A stretch of 64,000 nucleotides of DNA from Azospirillum halopraeferens DSM 3675 (GCF_000429625.1 NZ_AUCF01000001.1:310001-374000), one strand, 5' to 3'. Shown: positions 44,007-53,931, numbered from the stretch's first letter. The notes: generated by a model not told the origin, from the sequence alone. Numbers and translations: made by a program.

Positions 44007-45248
44007 TCACGACACGTCGATCATCAGCTCCGTCGGAAAGCCGGCGGCGGTGAGATGATCGACGAGTTGCTGGACATGGGTCCGGTCGCGGGTTTCCAGG
44101 ATCACGTCGATCTCCGCCATCTTCACCGGTACGTCGTGGAACAGGCGCTGGTGGTAGATCTCCACGATGTTGGCGCCGCTCCCGCCCAGCAGGGAGGCCA
44201 CCCTGGCCAGGGCGCCGGGGGCGTCGGTCAGGGCGATGCGCAGCCGCACCACCCGGCCTTCGGCGACCAGGCCGCGCATGAGCACCTGGGCCAGCAGGCG
44301 GGCGTCGATGTTGCCGCCGGACACCACCAGCCCGGCGCGCTTGCCGCGGAACACCTCCGGATGGCTGCACACCGCCGCCAGGACGGCGGCGCCGGCCCCC
44401 TCCGCCACCAGCTTCTGCACCGTCACCATCTCGTAGACGGCGGCTTCCAGCGCTTCCTCCCCCACCACGAGGATGTCGTCGACGTGGGTCCTTACCAGCT
44501 CCCGCGTCAGGCGGCCGGGGGCCTTGACGGCGATGCCCTCGGCGATGGTGACGCCGCCGCAGGCGGGCTCCTGCCCGTGCAGCACCTGCTTCATGGACGG
44601 GTACATGGAGCACTCCACGCCGATCACCGCGATGTCCGGCCGCAGGGCGCGCGCCGCCAGGGCCATGCCGCCGATCAGCCCGCCGCCGCCGACCGGCACC
44701 ACCAGAACCTCCAGGTCGGGCACGGCGGCCAGGAACTCCAGCGCCACGGTGCCCTGGCCGGCGACCACCCGCGGGTCGTCGTAGGGGTGGACGAAGCAGT
44801 ACCCTTCGCGCGCCGCCAGATCGCGGGCGAACGCCTCGGCCTCGCTCAGCGTCTCGCCCTCCAGCACCACGGTGGCACCGAAGGATTCGGTGCGGGCCAC
44901 CTTGGTGAAGGGGGTCATGCGCGGCATGATGATGGTGGAGCGGATGCCCAGGCGGGCGGCATGGCAGGCCACGGCCTGCGCGTGGTTGCCTGCGGACATG
45001 GCGATCACACCGGCCCGCCGTTCGGCCTCGTCGAGGGAGAGCAGGGTGTTAAGGGCGCCCCGCTCCTTGAAGGAGCCGGTGCGCTGCTGGTTCTCCAGCT
45101 TCAGGAAGACGGTGCAGCCCGCCCGCTCCGACAGGCGCGGCGCCTCCTCCGCCGGTGTCGGCAGGACGTGGCCGGCGATGCGGTCCGCCGCGGCGCGGAC
45201 GTCGTCGAGGCCGGGAAGGGCAAGCGGATCAGTCGGGGACTCCGTCAC
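44007..45248 (-). CDS. threonine ammonia-lyase with ACT domain
   Basis: 413 residues. A PLP fold-type II enzyme with the lysine in GSFKERGALNTL, SAGNHAQAVA, and glycine loop VPVGGGGLIGG. A C-terminal ACT-like domain (LRIALTDAPGALARVASLLG) matches the shorter TdcB/IlvA form with one ACT. It makes 2-oxobutanoate from threonine, feeding isoleucine synthesis or catabolism. It overlaps the penicillin-acylase gene by four bases. Confidence 0.91.
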   Translation of the reverse strand: MTESPTDPLALPGLDDVRAAADRIAGHVLPTPAEEAPRLSERAGCTVFLKLENQQRTGSFKERGALNTLLSLDEAERRAGVIAMSAGNHAQAVACHAARLGIRSTIIMPRMTPFTKVARTESFGATVVLEGETLSEAEAFARDLAAREGYCFVHPYDDPRVVAGQGTVALEFLAAVPDLEVLVVPVGGGGLIGGMALAARALRPDIAVIGVECSMYPSMKQVLHGQEPACGGVTIAEGIAVKAPGRLTRELVRTHVDDILVVGEEALEAAVYEMVTVQKLVAEGAGAAVLAAVCSHPEVFRGKRAGLVVSGGNIDARLLAQVLMRGLVAEGRVVRLRIALTDAPGALARVASLLGGSGANIVEIYHQRLFHDVPVKMAEIDVILETRDRTHVQQLVDHLTAAGFPTELMIDVS

Positions 45249-47665
45249 GACGAACCTCCGGGCCGCGCGGGTTGCAGGACCAGGCGACGCGCCCCGGCGG
45301 CGGCCAGCGCGGCGCGGTCGCCCCGGAGCATCACCATGCCGCCGGTGCTCCAGCGCTCCACGAAATCACCCCAATGGGGCGAGAACGGGTTGCCGGATTG
45401 GCCGGTGGCGATGACGAAGCGCGAATTGGGCAGGTCGGACAGGTCGTAGACCGCTCGGAACCCGGCGCCGTGGACGTGGGCGAAGGGTGCCGCCTCGTCG
45501 CTGATGCGGCTGGTGCCGCGGTTGACGGTGGTGCCGCTGCCGTCGGTTTCCACCTCCAGCCCGAACACCCGGTTGAATCCGGGAACACGGCCGAGAACGC
45601 GGTGGGACAGCGGCGCGCGGTGCTCGTCCCCCCAGCGCCAGGCGGCGGGGTCGGTGCCGTGACGCTCCCGCAGCCGGGCCAGGGCCGCATCGAGGGACGA
45701 TGCCAGGGCGTCGCCGCAGGTCTCCACGGTGGGCGTGCGGACGTCGTCACACCATTGCCGGCGGTCGCTGAGGGCGCGGTACACCGTCTCGGTGCGCTGG
45801 TAAAAATACTCCCCGAACAGGTCGCCAAGCTCGTCGGCGAACAGGGTGCGGTTGAGTTCCCGCAGCCACCATTCGTAGATCAATGGCTCCGGCCGGTTGC
45901 GGTCCATGGTGGCGTCCCATTGCCGCAGCATCGCCACCGCCTCGGCGGCGGGACCGGCGGCGGGGGCTGGGACTTGCAGCATCAGCGGCAGCAGGCGGCG
46001 GGCGGCGGGCGATACGGCGTCCATCAGGTGCGCCACCGTCGCGTCCACATCGTGGGTGCCGTCGCCCAGCATTTCGATGATGCGGTCGGCGCGGTGCGGC
46101 TCCGGCCAGGTGGTGGTCAGGAGGTGGGGATAATCGGGCCCGACCACCGCGTTGTTGGCGTTGACGATCCGGCCGGACTCCGGGTCGGCGGCGTGCGGCA
46201 GCTCGTCATAGGGGATGAAGCCGGCCCAGTCGTACTCCCCGGTCCAGCCGGGAACGGGCACGCTGCCGTCGCCGTTGCGGCGGATGGGCACCAGGGCGGG
46301 GCTGACCAGGCCGATGGCACCCGCCGTGTCGGCGAACACGACGTTCTGCTGGGGCGTGCGGTGCAGCCGCAGGGCGTCGCGCACCTCCGCCGCCGAGGTG
46401 GCCCGGTTGACCAGGTAGAGGGCTTCCGCCGTGGTGTCGGCGCCGTCGATGCCGGCAAAGGCCAACGCCAGGACATGGCCGGCCGGAAACAGGTCGCTGC
46501 CCTCGTCGGGCAGGTCGGAGATCACCGGGCCGTGGCGGGTACGGCGCACCGTCAGCTCCACGTCCGGCGCGCCGGCGACCCGGATAATCTCAGTGCGCAC
46601 CTCGAACGGCTCGCTGCCGCCGGGCGTCAGGTAGCGATTGGGATCGGCAGGGTCGATCCGTTCGATGAACAGGTCCTGGGTGTCGCTGTGGGTGGTGGTG
46701 AACCCCCAGGCGACCCGTCCGTTGTGCCCGAGGATCATCAGCGGCGTGCCCGGCACGGTGGCGCCGACCAGCCGGCGCTCCGGCGTCACGATGCGGGCGA
46801 GATACCAGAGAATCGGTGCCTCCAGCCCGAGGTGCGGGTCATTGGCCAGGATCGGTTTGCCCGTGGTGGTCCGCGGACCCGACAGCACCCATTCGTTGGA
46901 CGCCAGGTCGGGGCCGAGGGCCGGCGGCAGGTCTGCAGCGACGCGGTCGAAATCGAAGCCGTCCAGCAGGGCCGCCAGGGTAACGGCCGACCCCTCGGGA
47001 TCGCCGGGGTAGAGGTCGGCCACCTGCTCCGGCGTGAGGCGGCGCAGCAGGCGGGCGCGCTGGATCTCCTGCCGGTAGTTGCCGGACAGTTGCAGGGCCA
47101 TCAGCTTGCCCCACACCAGACTGTCGGCGGGGGTCCAGGGTGCCGGTTCGTGACGCAGGAGCTGGAACTCGACCGGAAGCGCCTCCGTCCGGCTCGCCAG
47201 ATAGGCGTTGACGCCCGCCGCGTAGGCGTCGAGGTCCCGCCGCGCTCCGGGCGACAGGGCGGCGTAGGAATCGCGGGCACCCTGTGCGAAACCCAGCGTT
47301 CGCATCTGCCGGTCGAGGCCGACCGGCCACGCGCCGAAGCGGGTTCCGAACAGCTCCGCCAGCCGGCCGGAGCCGATGCGCCGCATCAGCTCCATCTGCC
47401 ACAGCCGGTCCTGAGCGTGGACATAGCCCAGCGCGAAAGCGGCGTCGGCATCGGATTCGGCAAAGATGTGGGGAACGCCGTTGGCGTCGCGCAGCACCTC
47501 CACGGGCCGGTCGAGCCCGGCCAGCCTGACCGTTCCGGTGTAGGCCGGCTGCTCCCCACGCAGCCACCACAGACCGCCGGCCGCGGCGGCGGCAACCAGC
47601 ACCATCACGCCGACCAGCGCCAGAGCGACAAACCTGAACACCCGCACCATTCCAACCGTCCCCAT
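45245..47665 (-). CDS. penicillin acylase family N-terminal nucleophile hydrolase
   Basis: 806 residues from the ATG at 47665 (47650 is an alternative). One N-terminal span or signal anchor (FVALALVGVMVLVAAAAAGG), then VEVLRDANGVPHIFAESDAD and AFALGYVHAQDRLWQMELMR, family hallmarks. The autocleavage site and new N-terminal serine are expected at ASNEWVLSG, followed by GKPILANDPHLGLEAP and GHNGRVAWGFTTTHSDTQDL. Likely periplasmic, matured into two chains. Substrates include beta-lactams and acyl-homoserine lactones; here unknown. Confidence 0.9.
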   Translation of the reverse strand: MGTVGMVRVFRFVALALVGVMVLVAAAAAGGLWWLRGEQPAYTGTVRLAGLDRPVEVLRDANGVPHIFAESDADAAFALGYVHAQDRLWQMELMRRIGSGRLAELFGTRFGAWPVGLDRQMRTLGFAQGARDSYAALSPGARRDLDAYAAGVNAYLASRTEALPVEFQLLRHEPAPWTPADSLVWGKLMALQLSGNYRQEIQRARLLRRLTPEQVADLYPGDPEGSAVTLAALLDGFDFDRVAADLPPALGPDLASNEWVLSGPRTTTGKPILANDPHLGLEAPILWYLARIVTPERRLVGATVPGTPLMILGHNGRVAWGFTTTHSDTQDLFIERIDPADPNRYLTPGGSEPFEVRTEIIRVAGAPDVELTVRRTRHGPVISDLPDEGSDLFPAGHVLALAFAGIDGADTTAEALYLVNRATSAAEVRDALRLHRTPQQNVVFADTAGAIGLVSPALVPIRRNGDGSVPVPGWTGEYDWAGFIPYDELPHAADPESGRIVNANNAVVGPDYPHLLTTTWPEPHRADRIIEMLGDGTHDVDATVAHLMDAVSPAARRLLPLMLQVPAPAAGPAAEAVAMLRQWDATMDRNRPEPLIYEWWLRELNRTLFADELGDLFGEYFYQRTETVYRALSDRRQWCDDVRTPTVETCGDALASSLDAALARLRERHGTDPAAWRWGDEHRAPLSHRVLGRVPGFNRVFGLEVETDGSGTTVNRGTSRISDEAAPFAHVHGAGFRAVYDLSDLPNSRFVIATGQSGNPFSPHWGDFVERWSTGGMVMLRGDRAALAAAGARRLVLQPARPGGSS

Positions 47666-47832
47666 CCTGCCTGCCCGGGACTCAGAAATAGGTAGGCCGG
47701 AAGCGAAACGAAGACGAGAATCGCCGGACCGCCGCTTACGACGCATACGGGTATCGACAAAACGGTATTGCACGCGCAAAGCTGCCGGACGGCGCAATGG
47801 CACCGCCATGGTGCCGGAAGACGGGGGGAATC

Positions 47833-48813
47833 ATGACCGAATTGCTGCGACGGGGGGCGAAGGGCAACGAAGTGCGCGAGGTGCAGGCGTTCCTGAACGC
47901 CGAAGGGTATCAGGCCGGTGCCGAGGACGGCGTTTTCGGTGCAGGCACCGAGGCGGCCGTGGAGCGGTTTCAGACCGCGAAGGGTCTGACCGCGGATGGC
48001 ATCGTCGGCCCCGGGACGCGCGCGGCCATGGGGCTGGCACCGGCGGCAACCGCCACCACGACGTCCCCGGTGGCGCAGGGCGACCTGGCCGCCCGCTGCC
48101 TGGCGTTGATCGGCAGCTTCGAAACCGGGCAGGCGGCACCCAAGTGCTTTTCCGGCCTGAGCGGCAATTTCGACGGACAGGGGCTGAGCTTCGGTGCGCT
48201 GCAATGGTGCCTGGGGCAGGGGAGCCTGCAGCCGCTGCTGACCGCCCTGTGCACGAACCACCCCGACGTGGTGGACCGCGTGTTCGGCCCCGACGCCGCG
48301 GCCTTCCGGGCGGGGGCCACCGGCGGCACGCGCGACCAGCAGGTCGCGTGGGCGACGACCATCCAGGATTCCCGCCACCGCGTCGTCTCCCCGTGGAAGG
48401 ACTATTTCGCCGCCCTGGGCGCCACGCCGGAGTATCAGGCGATCCAGGTCGACGCGGCCGGAGCCATGTACCGGACCGCATTGGACATGTGCCGGGATTT
48501 CGGCCTGGTGTCGCAGCGCGCGGTGGCGCTGATGTTCGGCATCCGCGTCCAGAACGGCAGCATCAGCTCCGCCGTCGAGGCGCAGATCAAGGCGGACTTC
48601 GCGCAGATCACGGCCGACGGCGCCCCGGCGGACGAAACGCCGCTGCTGCGGGCCGTGGCCACGCGCCGCGCCGCCGTCTGCAAGGCGCAATGGGTCGAGG
48701 ACGTGCGCACCCGTCTGCTGACCATCGCCGAAGGCAGCGGGACGGTGCACGGCATCCGCTATGACCTTGCGGCGCAGTACGGCATCACCCTGGACCGGGC
48801 GGAGGGACTGTGA
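47833..48813 (+). CDS. peptidoglycan-binding protein with lysozyme/chitosanase-like domain
   Basis: 326 residues. The N-terminal PG_binding_1 domain (LLRRGAKGNEVREVQAFLNA, VERFQTAKGLTADGIVGPGT) is followed by a helical domain beginning CLALIGSFETGQAAPKCFSG with FGALQWCLGQGSLQPLLTAL, resembling GH46/T4-lysozyme-like folds. The Glu of FETG is a candidate catalytic residue. No signal peptide is visible. A GGGGGG stretch serves as ribosome-binding site for the ATG at 47833. Possibly an endolysin-like wall hydrolase, of phage or host origin. Confidence 0.72.
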   Translation: MTELLRRGAKGNEVREVQAFLNAEGYQAGAEDGVFGAGTEAAVERFQTAKGLTADGIVGPGTRAAMGLAPAATATTTSPVAQGDLAARCLALIGSFETGQAAPKCFSGLSGNFDGQGLSFGALQWCLGQGSLQPLLTALCTNHPDVVDRVFGPDAAAFRAGATGGTRDQQVAWATTIQDSRHRVVSPWKDYFAALGATPEYQAIQVDAAGAMYRTALDMCRDFGLVSQRAVALMFGIRVQNGSISSAVEAQIKADFAQITADGAPADETPLLRAVATRRAAVCKAQWVEDVRTRLLTIAEGSGTVHGIRYDLAAQYGITLDRAEGL

Positions 48814-48901
48814 AGGACCGGGCAGTGGTCGGGGCGCGGACGCGTGCTTGCCGAGTCGCTGCTGCAACCCCATAATCCGCCCGACCGTACGAGAGGAAAA
48901 C

Positions 48902-49750
48902 ATGCCGCCGTTGTCGAGGTTGCCGGTACCGGTGCTGGCCGGACTGCTCGCCCTGGCCGTCGCCATTCCGGCTCTTCCGGCTGCCGCGGCCGGTCCGTCC
49001 GCGACGACGGCGGAGCGCGCCGCGGCTACCGCCAAGCCGCGTCCCGGGACCTTTGCCGCCGATTGCGAAGCGGCCGAGGCCGGCGACCCCAACGCCTCCT
49101 ACCGGGTGGCCCGGCGGTTCCTGTTCGGCAACGGCGTGCGCAAGGACCAGCGCCTCGGCACGGCATGGCTGCGCGCCGCCGCCAGCCGCGGCCATGGGGA
49201 GGCGCGCAAGCTGGTGAACTGGGTCCCGGGGAAGATGGGGCACATCCGCCCGTGGTGCCGGCCGGGCACCGGCCCCATCCGCGGTCCGGCCCAACCGCCG
49301 GCGGAGATCGTGGCCCTGGTGAAGAAGCTCGCCCCCGGCTACGGCCTCGACCCCGACCTGGTGCTGGCGGTGATCCGGGTGGAGAGCGCCTTCCGCACCG
49401 ACGCCGTGTCGCCCAAGGAGGCGGCCGGCCTGATGCAGCTCATCCCCGAGACGGCGGAGCGGTTCGCCGTCCGCGACGTCTTCGATGCCGAGGACAACGT
49501 GCGCGGCGGCATGAAGTACCTGCGCTGGCTGCTCGCCTATTTCCGCGGCGACGTCACACTGGCCCTGGCCGCCTACAACGCCGGTGAAGGGGCCGTCGAC
49601 CGGCACAAGGGTGTTCCGCCCTATCGTGAGACGCAAGGCTACGTTACCCTGATCCAGCGGATCTATCCCCGGACGGTTCACCCGTTCGACCCCTCGGTGA
49701 CCGGCCCGTCGCCCCGGTTCGCCCCGGAAACCGCCGAGTTGCCCCGCTGA
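48902..49750 (+). CDS. lytic transglycosylase with Sel1-like repeat
   Basis: 282 residues. The signal peptide (residues 1-30) ends near AAAAG. Sel1-type helices (ASYRVARRFLFGNGVRKDQR) precede an SLT domain with catalytic Glu in VLAVIRVESAFRTDAVS, then AAGLMQLIPETAERF and LALAAYNAGEGAVDRH. It cleaves peptidoglycan in the periplasm, forming anhydro-muropeptides. The ATG is at 48902, with AGAGGAAAA upstream. It follows another wall enzyme gene in the same direction. Confidence 0.91.
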   Translation: MPPLSRLPVPVLAGLLALAVAIPALPAAAAGPSATTAERAAATAKPRPGTFAADCEAAEAGDPNASYRVARRFLFGNGVRKDQRLGTAWLRAAASRGHGEARKLVNWVPGKMGHIRPWCRPGTGPIRGPAQPPAEIVALVKKLAPGYGLDPDLVLAVIRVESAFRTDAVSPKEAAGLMQLIPETAERFAVRDVFDAEDNVRGGMKYLRWLLAYFRGDVTLALAAYNAGEGAVDRHKGVPPYRETQGYVTLIQRIYPRTVHPFDPSVTGPSPRFAPETAELPR

Positions 49751-49769
49751 CCGCAGGAGGTACGGTGCC

Positions 49770-50624
49770 ATGCCGATGTCCGAACACTCCGTTCTCGGCC
49801 TCAGCCCGGCCGGCTTCCACCGGATCGCCTACACGCGGTGGGGGCGGCCCGACGCGGCGCGCACGGTGGTGTGCGTCCACGGCCTGACGCGCAACGGCCG
49901 CGACTTCGACGCGCTGGCCCTGCGCCTGGCCGACGCGGCGCGGGTGGTCTGCCCCGACGTGGTCGGACGGGGGCGCAGCGACTGGCTCTCCAACCCCGAC
50001 CTGTACGGCTACCCGCAGTATCTGGCCGATATGAACGCCCTGCTGGCCCGGTTGGACGTGGAGACGGTGGATTGGGTGGGCACATCCATGGGCGGGCTGA
50101 TCGGCATGATGCTGGCGGCACAGCCGAACTCGCCCATCCGCCGCCTCGTCCTCAACGACGTCGGTCCGTTCGTCACCAGGGCCGGGCTGGAGCGGATCGC
50201 CGATTACGTCGGCAAGGACCCGGTGTTCGAGGATCTGGCCGCGGTGGAATCCTACCTGCGCTTCGTCCTCATGGGCTTCGGCACCCTGGCGGACGAGCAG
50301 TGGCGCCACATGGCCCGCACCAGCGCGCGGCCGCTGCCCGACGGGCGTTACGGCCTCGCCTACGACCCCGGCATCGGGCGGGCCTTCACCGCCCAGCCGC
50401 TGGCCGACGTCGACCTGTGGCCCCTGTGGGACCGGGTGCGCTGTCCGGTCCTGGTGCTTCGCGGCGCCGATTCTGATATCCTGTCCGCCGACGCGGCCGC
50501 CGAGATGGCCCGCCGCGGCCCGGCGGCGCGGCTGGTGGAATTCCCCCATGTCGGCCATGCGCCGTCGCTGATGGTGGACGACCAGATCGCCGTGGTCCGT
50601 GATTTCCTGCTGGAGGAGGGGTGA
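49770..50624 (+). CDS. alpha/beta hydrolase
   Basis: 284 residues. Oxyanion segment VVCVHGLTRNGRDFD, nucleophile elbow VGTSMGGLIGMML, Asp in LVLRGADSDILSAD and His in VEFPHVGHAPSLM complete the triad. No signal peptide. The substrate is unknown; similar proteins include esterases and C-C hydrolases. It is downstream of the transglycosylase, 19 bases apart. Confidence 0.87.
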   Translation: MPMSEHSVLGLSPAGFHRIAYTRWGRPDAARTVVCVHGLTRNGRDFDALALRLADAARVVCPDVVGRGRSDWLSNPDLYGYPQYLADMNALLARLDVETVDWVGTSMGGLIGMMLAAQPNSPIRRLVLNDVGPFVTRAGLERIADYVGKDPVFEDLAAVESYLRFVLMGFGTLADEQWRHMARTSARPLPDGRYGLAYDPGIGRAFTAQPLADVDLWPLWDRVRCPVLVLRGADSDILSADAAAEMARRGPAARLVEFPHVGHAPSLMVDDQIAVVRDFLLEEG

Positions 50625-50631
50625 GGCCGAG

Positions 50632-50847
50632 ATGACCGGGGAACGGGCCGCGCGGATATCCGGGGCACTTGCCACCATCGTAATGGCGCTGGTCGTCGGG
50701 GTGATCCTGGCGGCGGTGCTGGTCTTCACATCGGGCCTGCTGCTGGCCCTGGCCGTGGCGGTGCCGGTCGCCGTCGTCCTGGCCGCCATCGGCGCCGCCC
50801 TGTTCGGCCGGGTCGACGTGCACGTCACGACCCGGCGGGACCGTTGA
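50632..50847 (+). CDS. small two-span membrane protein
   Basis: 71 residues from the ATG at 50632; GGAGGAGGGG lies upstream. Two hydrophobic segments ([20 protein letters not shown] and [20 protein letters not shown]) and a basic C-terminus. No family recognised. It starts seven bases after the hydrolase stop, so it is probably co-expressed. Confidence 0.6.
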   Translation: MTGERAARISGALATIVMALVVGVILAAVLVFTSGLLLALAVAVPVAVVLAAIGAALFGRVDVHVTTRRDR

Positions 50848-50861
50848 CCGCATCGGCGGGC

Positions 50862-50890
50862 GTGACGGCGGCACGGCCCCGCCCTATAAG
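50862..50890 (+). promoter_or_regulatory. candidate promoter giving a leaderless rsmA transcript
   Basis: GTGACG (50862-50867), 17 bases, TATAAG (50885-50890). A start site seven bases after the -10 would fall on the A of the rsmA ATG at 50897. The -10 lies in a small palindrome CGCCCT-ATA-AGGGCG. Confidence 0.4.
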
Positions 50891-50896
50891 GGCGCG

Positions 50897-51763
50897 ATGA
50901 CCGACGCCGCTTCAGCACCCCACTCGTTCGACCCCCACGCGCTGCCGCCGCTGCGCGACGTTATTGCGCGCTTCGGGCTCGACGCCCGCAAGGCGCTGGG
51001 CCAGAATTTCCTGCTCGATCTCAACCTCACCGGTCGCATTGCCCGATCCGCCGGCCCGCTGGAAGGTGTGACGGTGGTGGAGGTGGGGCCGGGGCCGGGC
51101 GGCCTGACCCGCGCGCTCCTGGCCACACCGGCCCGCGCGGTGATCGCGGTGGAACGCGACCACCGTTTCGTCGAGGCGTTGCAGGACGTGGTCGCCGCCG
51201 CCGCCGGCCGCCTGACCATCGTGGAAGCCGACGCCCTGACGGTCGATCCCGTGGAGCTGGCGCCCGCCCCGCGGGCGGTCGTGGCCAATCTGCCCTACAA
51301 CGTGGCAACGCCGCTGCTGATCGGCTGGCTGAAGCGCATCCGCGACTATGTCGGCCTGACCCTGATGTTCCAGAAGGAGGTCGCCGACCGGCTGGTCGCG
51401 GAGCCCGGCAGCAAGACGTATGGCCGCCTGTCGGTGATCGCCCAGTGGCAGGCCGACGTGCGGGTGCTGTTCAACCTGCCGGCCAAGGCGTTCACACCGC
51501 CGCCCAAGGTGGCTTCCTCGGTGGTCCGGCTGACGCCGCGCCCGGCCCCGGAACCGGCGGACTGGACCGCCATGGAAACCGTCACCGCGGCCGCCTTCGG
51601 CCAGCGGCGCAAGATGCTGCGCCAGAGCCTGAAGGCGCTGGGCGACGCCGAGGGGCTGCTGGCCGCAGCCGGCATTCCCCCGACCGCCCGGGCCGAGGAG
51701 GTGCCGGTCGCCGGGTTCGCCACCCTGGCCCGCCTGTGGCGCGACGGCGCCGCAAAGGACTGA
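50897..51763 (+). CDS. rsmA: 16S rRNA adenine dimethyltransferase RsmA (KsgA)
   Basis: 288 residues. It dimethylates the two adjacent adenines near the 3' end of 16S rRNA. Motifs: [20 protein letters not shown], the SAM loop [16 protein letters not shown], catalytic [11 protein letters not shown], and [20 protein letters not shown] with LSVIAQW. Normal length. AAGGG before the ATG could be a weak ribosome-binding site. Confidence 0.95.
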   Translation: MTDAASAPHSFDPHALPPLRDVIARFGLDARKALGQNFLLDLNLTGRIARSAGPLEGVTVVEVGPGPGGLTRALLATPARAVIAVERDHRFVEALQDVVAAAAGRLTIVEADALTVDPVELAPAPRAVVANLPYNVATPLLIGWLKRIRDYVGLTLMFQKEVADRLVAEPGSKTYGRLSVIAQWQADVRVLFNLPAKAFTPPPKVASSVVRLTPRPAPEPADWTAMETVTAAAFGQRRKMLRQSLKALGDAEGLLAAAGIPPTARAEEVPVAGFATLARLWRDGAAKD

Positions 51764-51795
51764 TTAGGCCGGACGACAGGGAAGGAGTGAACGGC

Positions 51796-53307
51796 ATGGC
51801 GACCGCCACCGGGGCCGGGGTGACGGGCAATCCGCTCATCGACACGCTGCTGGAAGGATCCCGGTGGACATCCCCGACGATCACCTACGGGTTTCCCACC
51901 GCCGGGTCGAACTGGAGCGGCTATGGCTCCGCGGGTGAGCCGTTCAACGGCTTCGCGGGGCTCACAACCGCCCAGCAGGCAGCGGTGGGCGCAGCACTGC
52001 GCGCCTGGGCCGACGTGGCGGCGCTGACCTTCGTTCCCGTGGCGGATCCACCGTCGGTCGCCACGCTGCGCTTCGCCGGGACGGCGGCAACGGGCACCGC
52101 CCACGCCTATCTCCCCTCCACCTCCACCCTCGGCGGCGACGTCTGGTTCGGCCCGCGCCTCACCGGCGTGGCCGAATGGACGCCGGGCCGCTTCGAGTAC
52201 ATGACGGCGCTGCACGAGACCGGTCACGCGCTGGGCCTGAAGCACCCCCACGAGGCGGGCGACATCAGCGGTCCCGCCGACCTTGCCGTGGATTCCGTCG
52301 AGTTCACGGTGATGAGCTACCGCTCCTTCGTAGGCGCGTCGGTATCCGAGGCGATGCGCGTCGCCGCCGGGTCCTTCCCGACGGGGCCGATGGTGCACGA
52401 CGTCGCGGCGATCCAGGCGCTGTACGGTCCCAACTACGCCACCGCGGCCGATGACACCGTCTATCGCTTCACCCCCGACACGCCGGTGATCTTCACCACC
52501 GTGTGGGATGGCGGCGGCAGCGACACCTACGACCTGTCGGCCTACGCCGGCGCGGTGACGGTGAACCTGGAGCCGGGAGCGTGGAGCACCTTCGCGACCG
52601 GCCAGCTCGCCCGGCTGGACGCCGGCAATGCCACCGTGGTGGCGCGCGGCAACGTGGTCACGGCGTATCTGCATGGCAACGATGACCGCGCCCTGATCGA
52701 GAACGCGGTCGGCGGCGCCGGCGGCGACCGCCTCACCGGCAACCGGGCCGCCAACACGCTGTCCGGCAACGGCGGCGCCGACACGCTGTCGGGCGGCGGC
52801 GGACCCGACATCCTCTACGGCAACACCGGCGACGACGTCCTGTACGGAAACACGGGCGACGACACCCTGTTCGGCGGACAGGACCGCGATGCGCTGTTCG
52901 GTGGACAGGATTCGGATCGGTTGTTCGGCCAGCTCGGCGATGACGTTCTGTACGGGCAGCTCGGCGCCGACGTCCTGTTCGGCGGGCAGGGCAACGACAC
53001 GCTGTTCGGCGGGCAGGGTGACGACGCGCTGTTCGGCAATGTCGGAGACGACCTGCTGTTCGGCAACCTGGGCAACGACACCATGACCGGTGGCGGCGGG
53101 GCCGACCGGTTTGTGGCACTGGGCAACGACACCATCACCGATTTCAACGTTGCCGAAGGCGACCGGATCATCGCCGCCGCCGGTGCCGTCCGCGGCGTGA
53201 GCGAGGCCGGTGGCGCCGCGGTGATCAACCTGGGCAACGGCACGACGGTGACCCTGGCGGGCGTGCCGGCCGCGGCGGTAACGGGGGACTTCTTCGTTGC
53301 CGCGTGA
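51796..53307 (+). CDS. serralysin-like RTX metalloprotease
   Basis: 503 residues. The metzincin zinc site is H140-E-T-G-H144-A-L-G-L-K-H150 and the Met-turn is VMSYRSF. Residues about 310-460 carry more than a dozen nonapeptide RTX-type units (YGNTGDDVL, FGGQGNDTL), several with N or Q where Gly is usual. No N-terminal signal peptide, as expected for type I secretion; no transporter genes are in the window. It binds calcium after secretion. ATG at 51796 with AAGGAGTG upstream. Possibly an exported protease. Confidence 0.88.
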   Translation: MATATGAGVTGNPLIDTLLEGSRWTSPTITYGFPTAGSNWSGYGSAGEPFNGFAGLTTAQQAAVGAALRAWADVAALTFVPVADPPSVATLRFAGTAATGTAHAYLPSTSTLGGDVWFGPRLTGVAEWTPGRFEYMTALHETGHALGLKHPHEAGDISGPADLAVDSVEFTVMSYRSFVGASVSEAMRVAAGSFPTGPMVHDVAAIQALYGPNYATAADDTVYRFTPDTPVIFTTVWDGGGSDTYDLSAYAGAVTVNLEPGAWSTFATGQLARLDAGNATVVARGNVVTAYLHGNDDRALIENAVGGAGGDRLTGNRAANTLSGNGGADTLSGGGGPDILYGNTGDDVLYGNTGDDTLFGGQDRDALFGGQDSDRLFGQLGDDVLYGQLGADVLFGGQGNDTLFGGQGDDALFGNVGDDLLFGNLGNDTMTGGGGADRFVALGNDTITDFNVAEGDRIIAAAGAVRGVSEAGGAAVINLGNGTTVTLAGVPAAAVTGDFFVAA

Positions 53308-53325
53308 CGTCCCCCGAACCCGGTA

Positions 53326-53931
53326 TTACGCCTTCCAATAGGCCCAAACGGAGGCCGGCGGGATGTTCATGGGGGTGAAGCCGACCCGTTTGCCCTTCAG
53401 GCCCAGTTCCTTTTGGTTCAGGGGCGAGTGGATCATGTAGGTGTAAAGGAGGAAGCGGCTGCCCTCGGGCATGACGCTGAAGGTGGCGGCGACGATCTCG
53501 CGCTGCAGGTCCATGGGCAGAGTGATCATGGGGATGCCGATGATCACCGTGCCGACTTTGCCGACGCGCTCCGGCCCCAGGATCTGCGCGACCTTGCGGC
53601 AGTCGTCATGCACGACGTGGATGTCCGGGTAGAATTCCCTGAGGTAACCGGCCAGTTCCTTGTCGATCTCGAACGAATAGACGCGGTCGCCGGGGATGCC
53701 GGCCTCCAGCATGGCCTTGGTGATGGCGCCGGTACCGCCGCCGAACTCGGCCACGATCTGATCGGGGCCACAGATGATGTTGTCCCGCACGATCCTGCGC
53801 AGGGCGGCCGACGACGGCGTGATCGAGCCCATGGCCAACGGATTGGCCAGCCAGCGCTGGAAGAAGAGCCAGGCGGGAGAACTTGCCCTGCCGCGCTTCG
53901 CCTTGCCGGCGGTAACTTGCGATGACGTCAT
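53326..53931 (-). CDS. PmtA-like phospholipid N-methyltransferase family protein
   Basis: 201 residues. A SAM-binding fold (QIVAEFGGGTGAITKAMLEA) with IVRDNIICGPDQ and a C-terminal end typical of the phosphatidylethanolamine methyltransferase group (LGLKGKRVGFTPMNIPPASV). It may methylate phosphatidylethanolamine on the way to phosphatidylcholine. The relation to rRNA methylases is also possible from the fold, but the C-terminal motif favours lipids. ATG at 53931. Confidence 0.78.
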   Translation of the reverse strand: MTSSQVTAGKAKRGRASSPAWLFFQRWLANPLAMGSITPSSAALRRIVRDNIICGPDQIVAEFGGGTGAITKAMLEAGIPGDRVYSFEIDKELAGYLREFYPDIHVVHDDCRKVAQILGPERVGKVGTVIIGIPMITLPMDLQREIVAATFSVMPEGSRFLLYTYMIHSPLNQKELGLKGKRVGFTPMNIPPASVWAYWKA

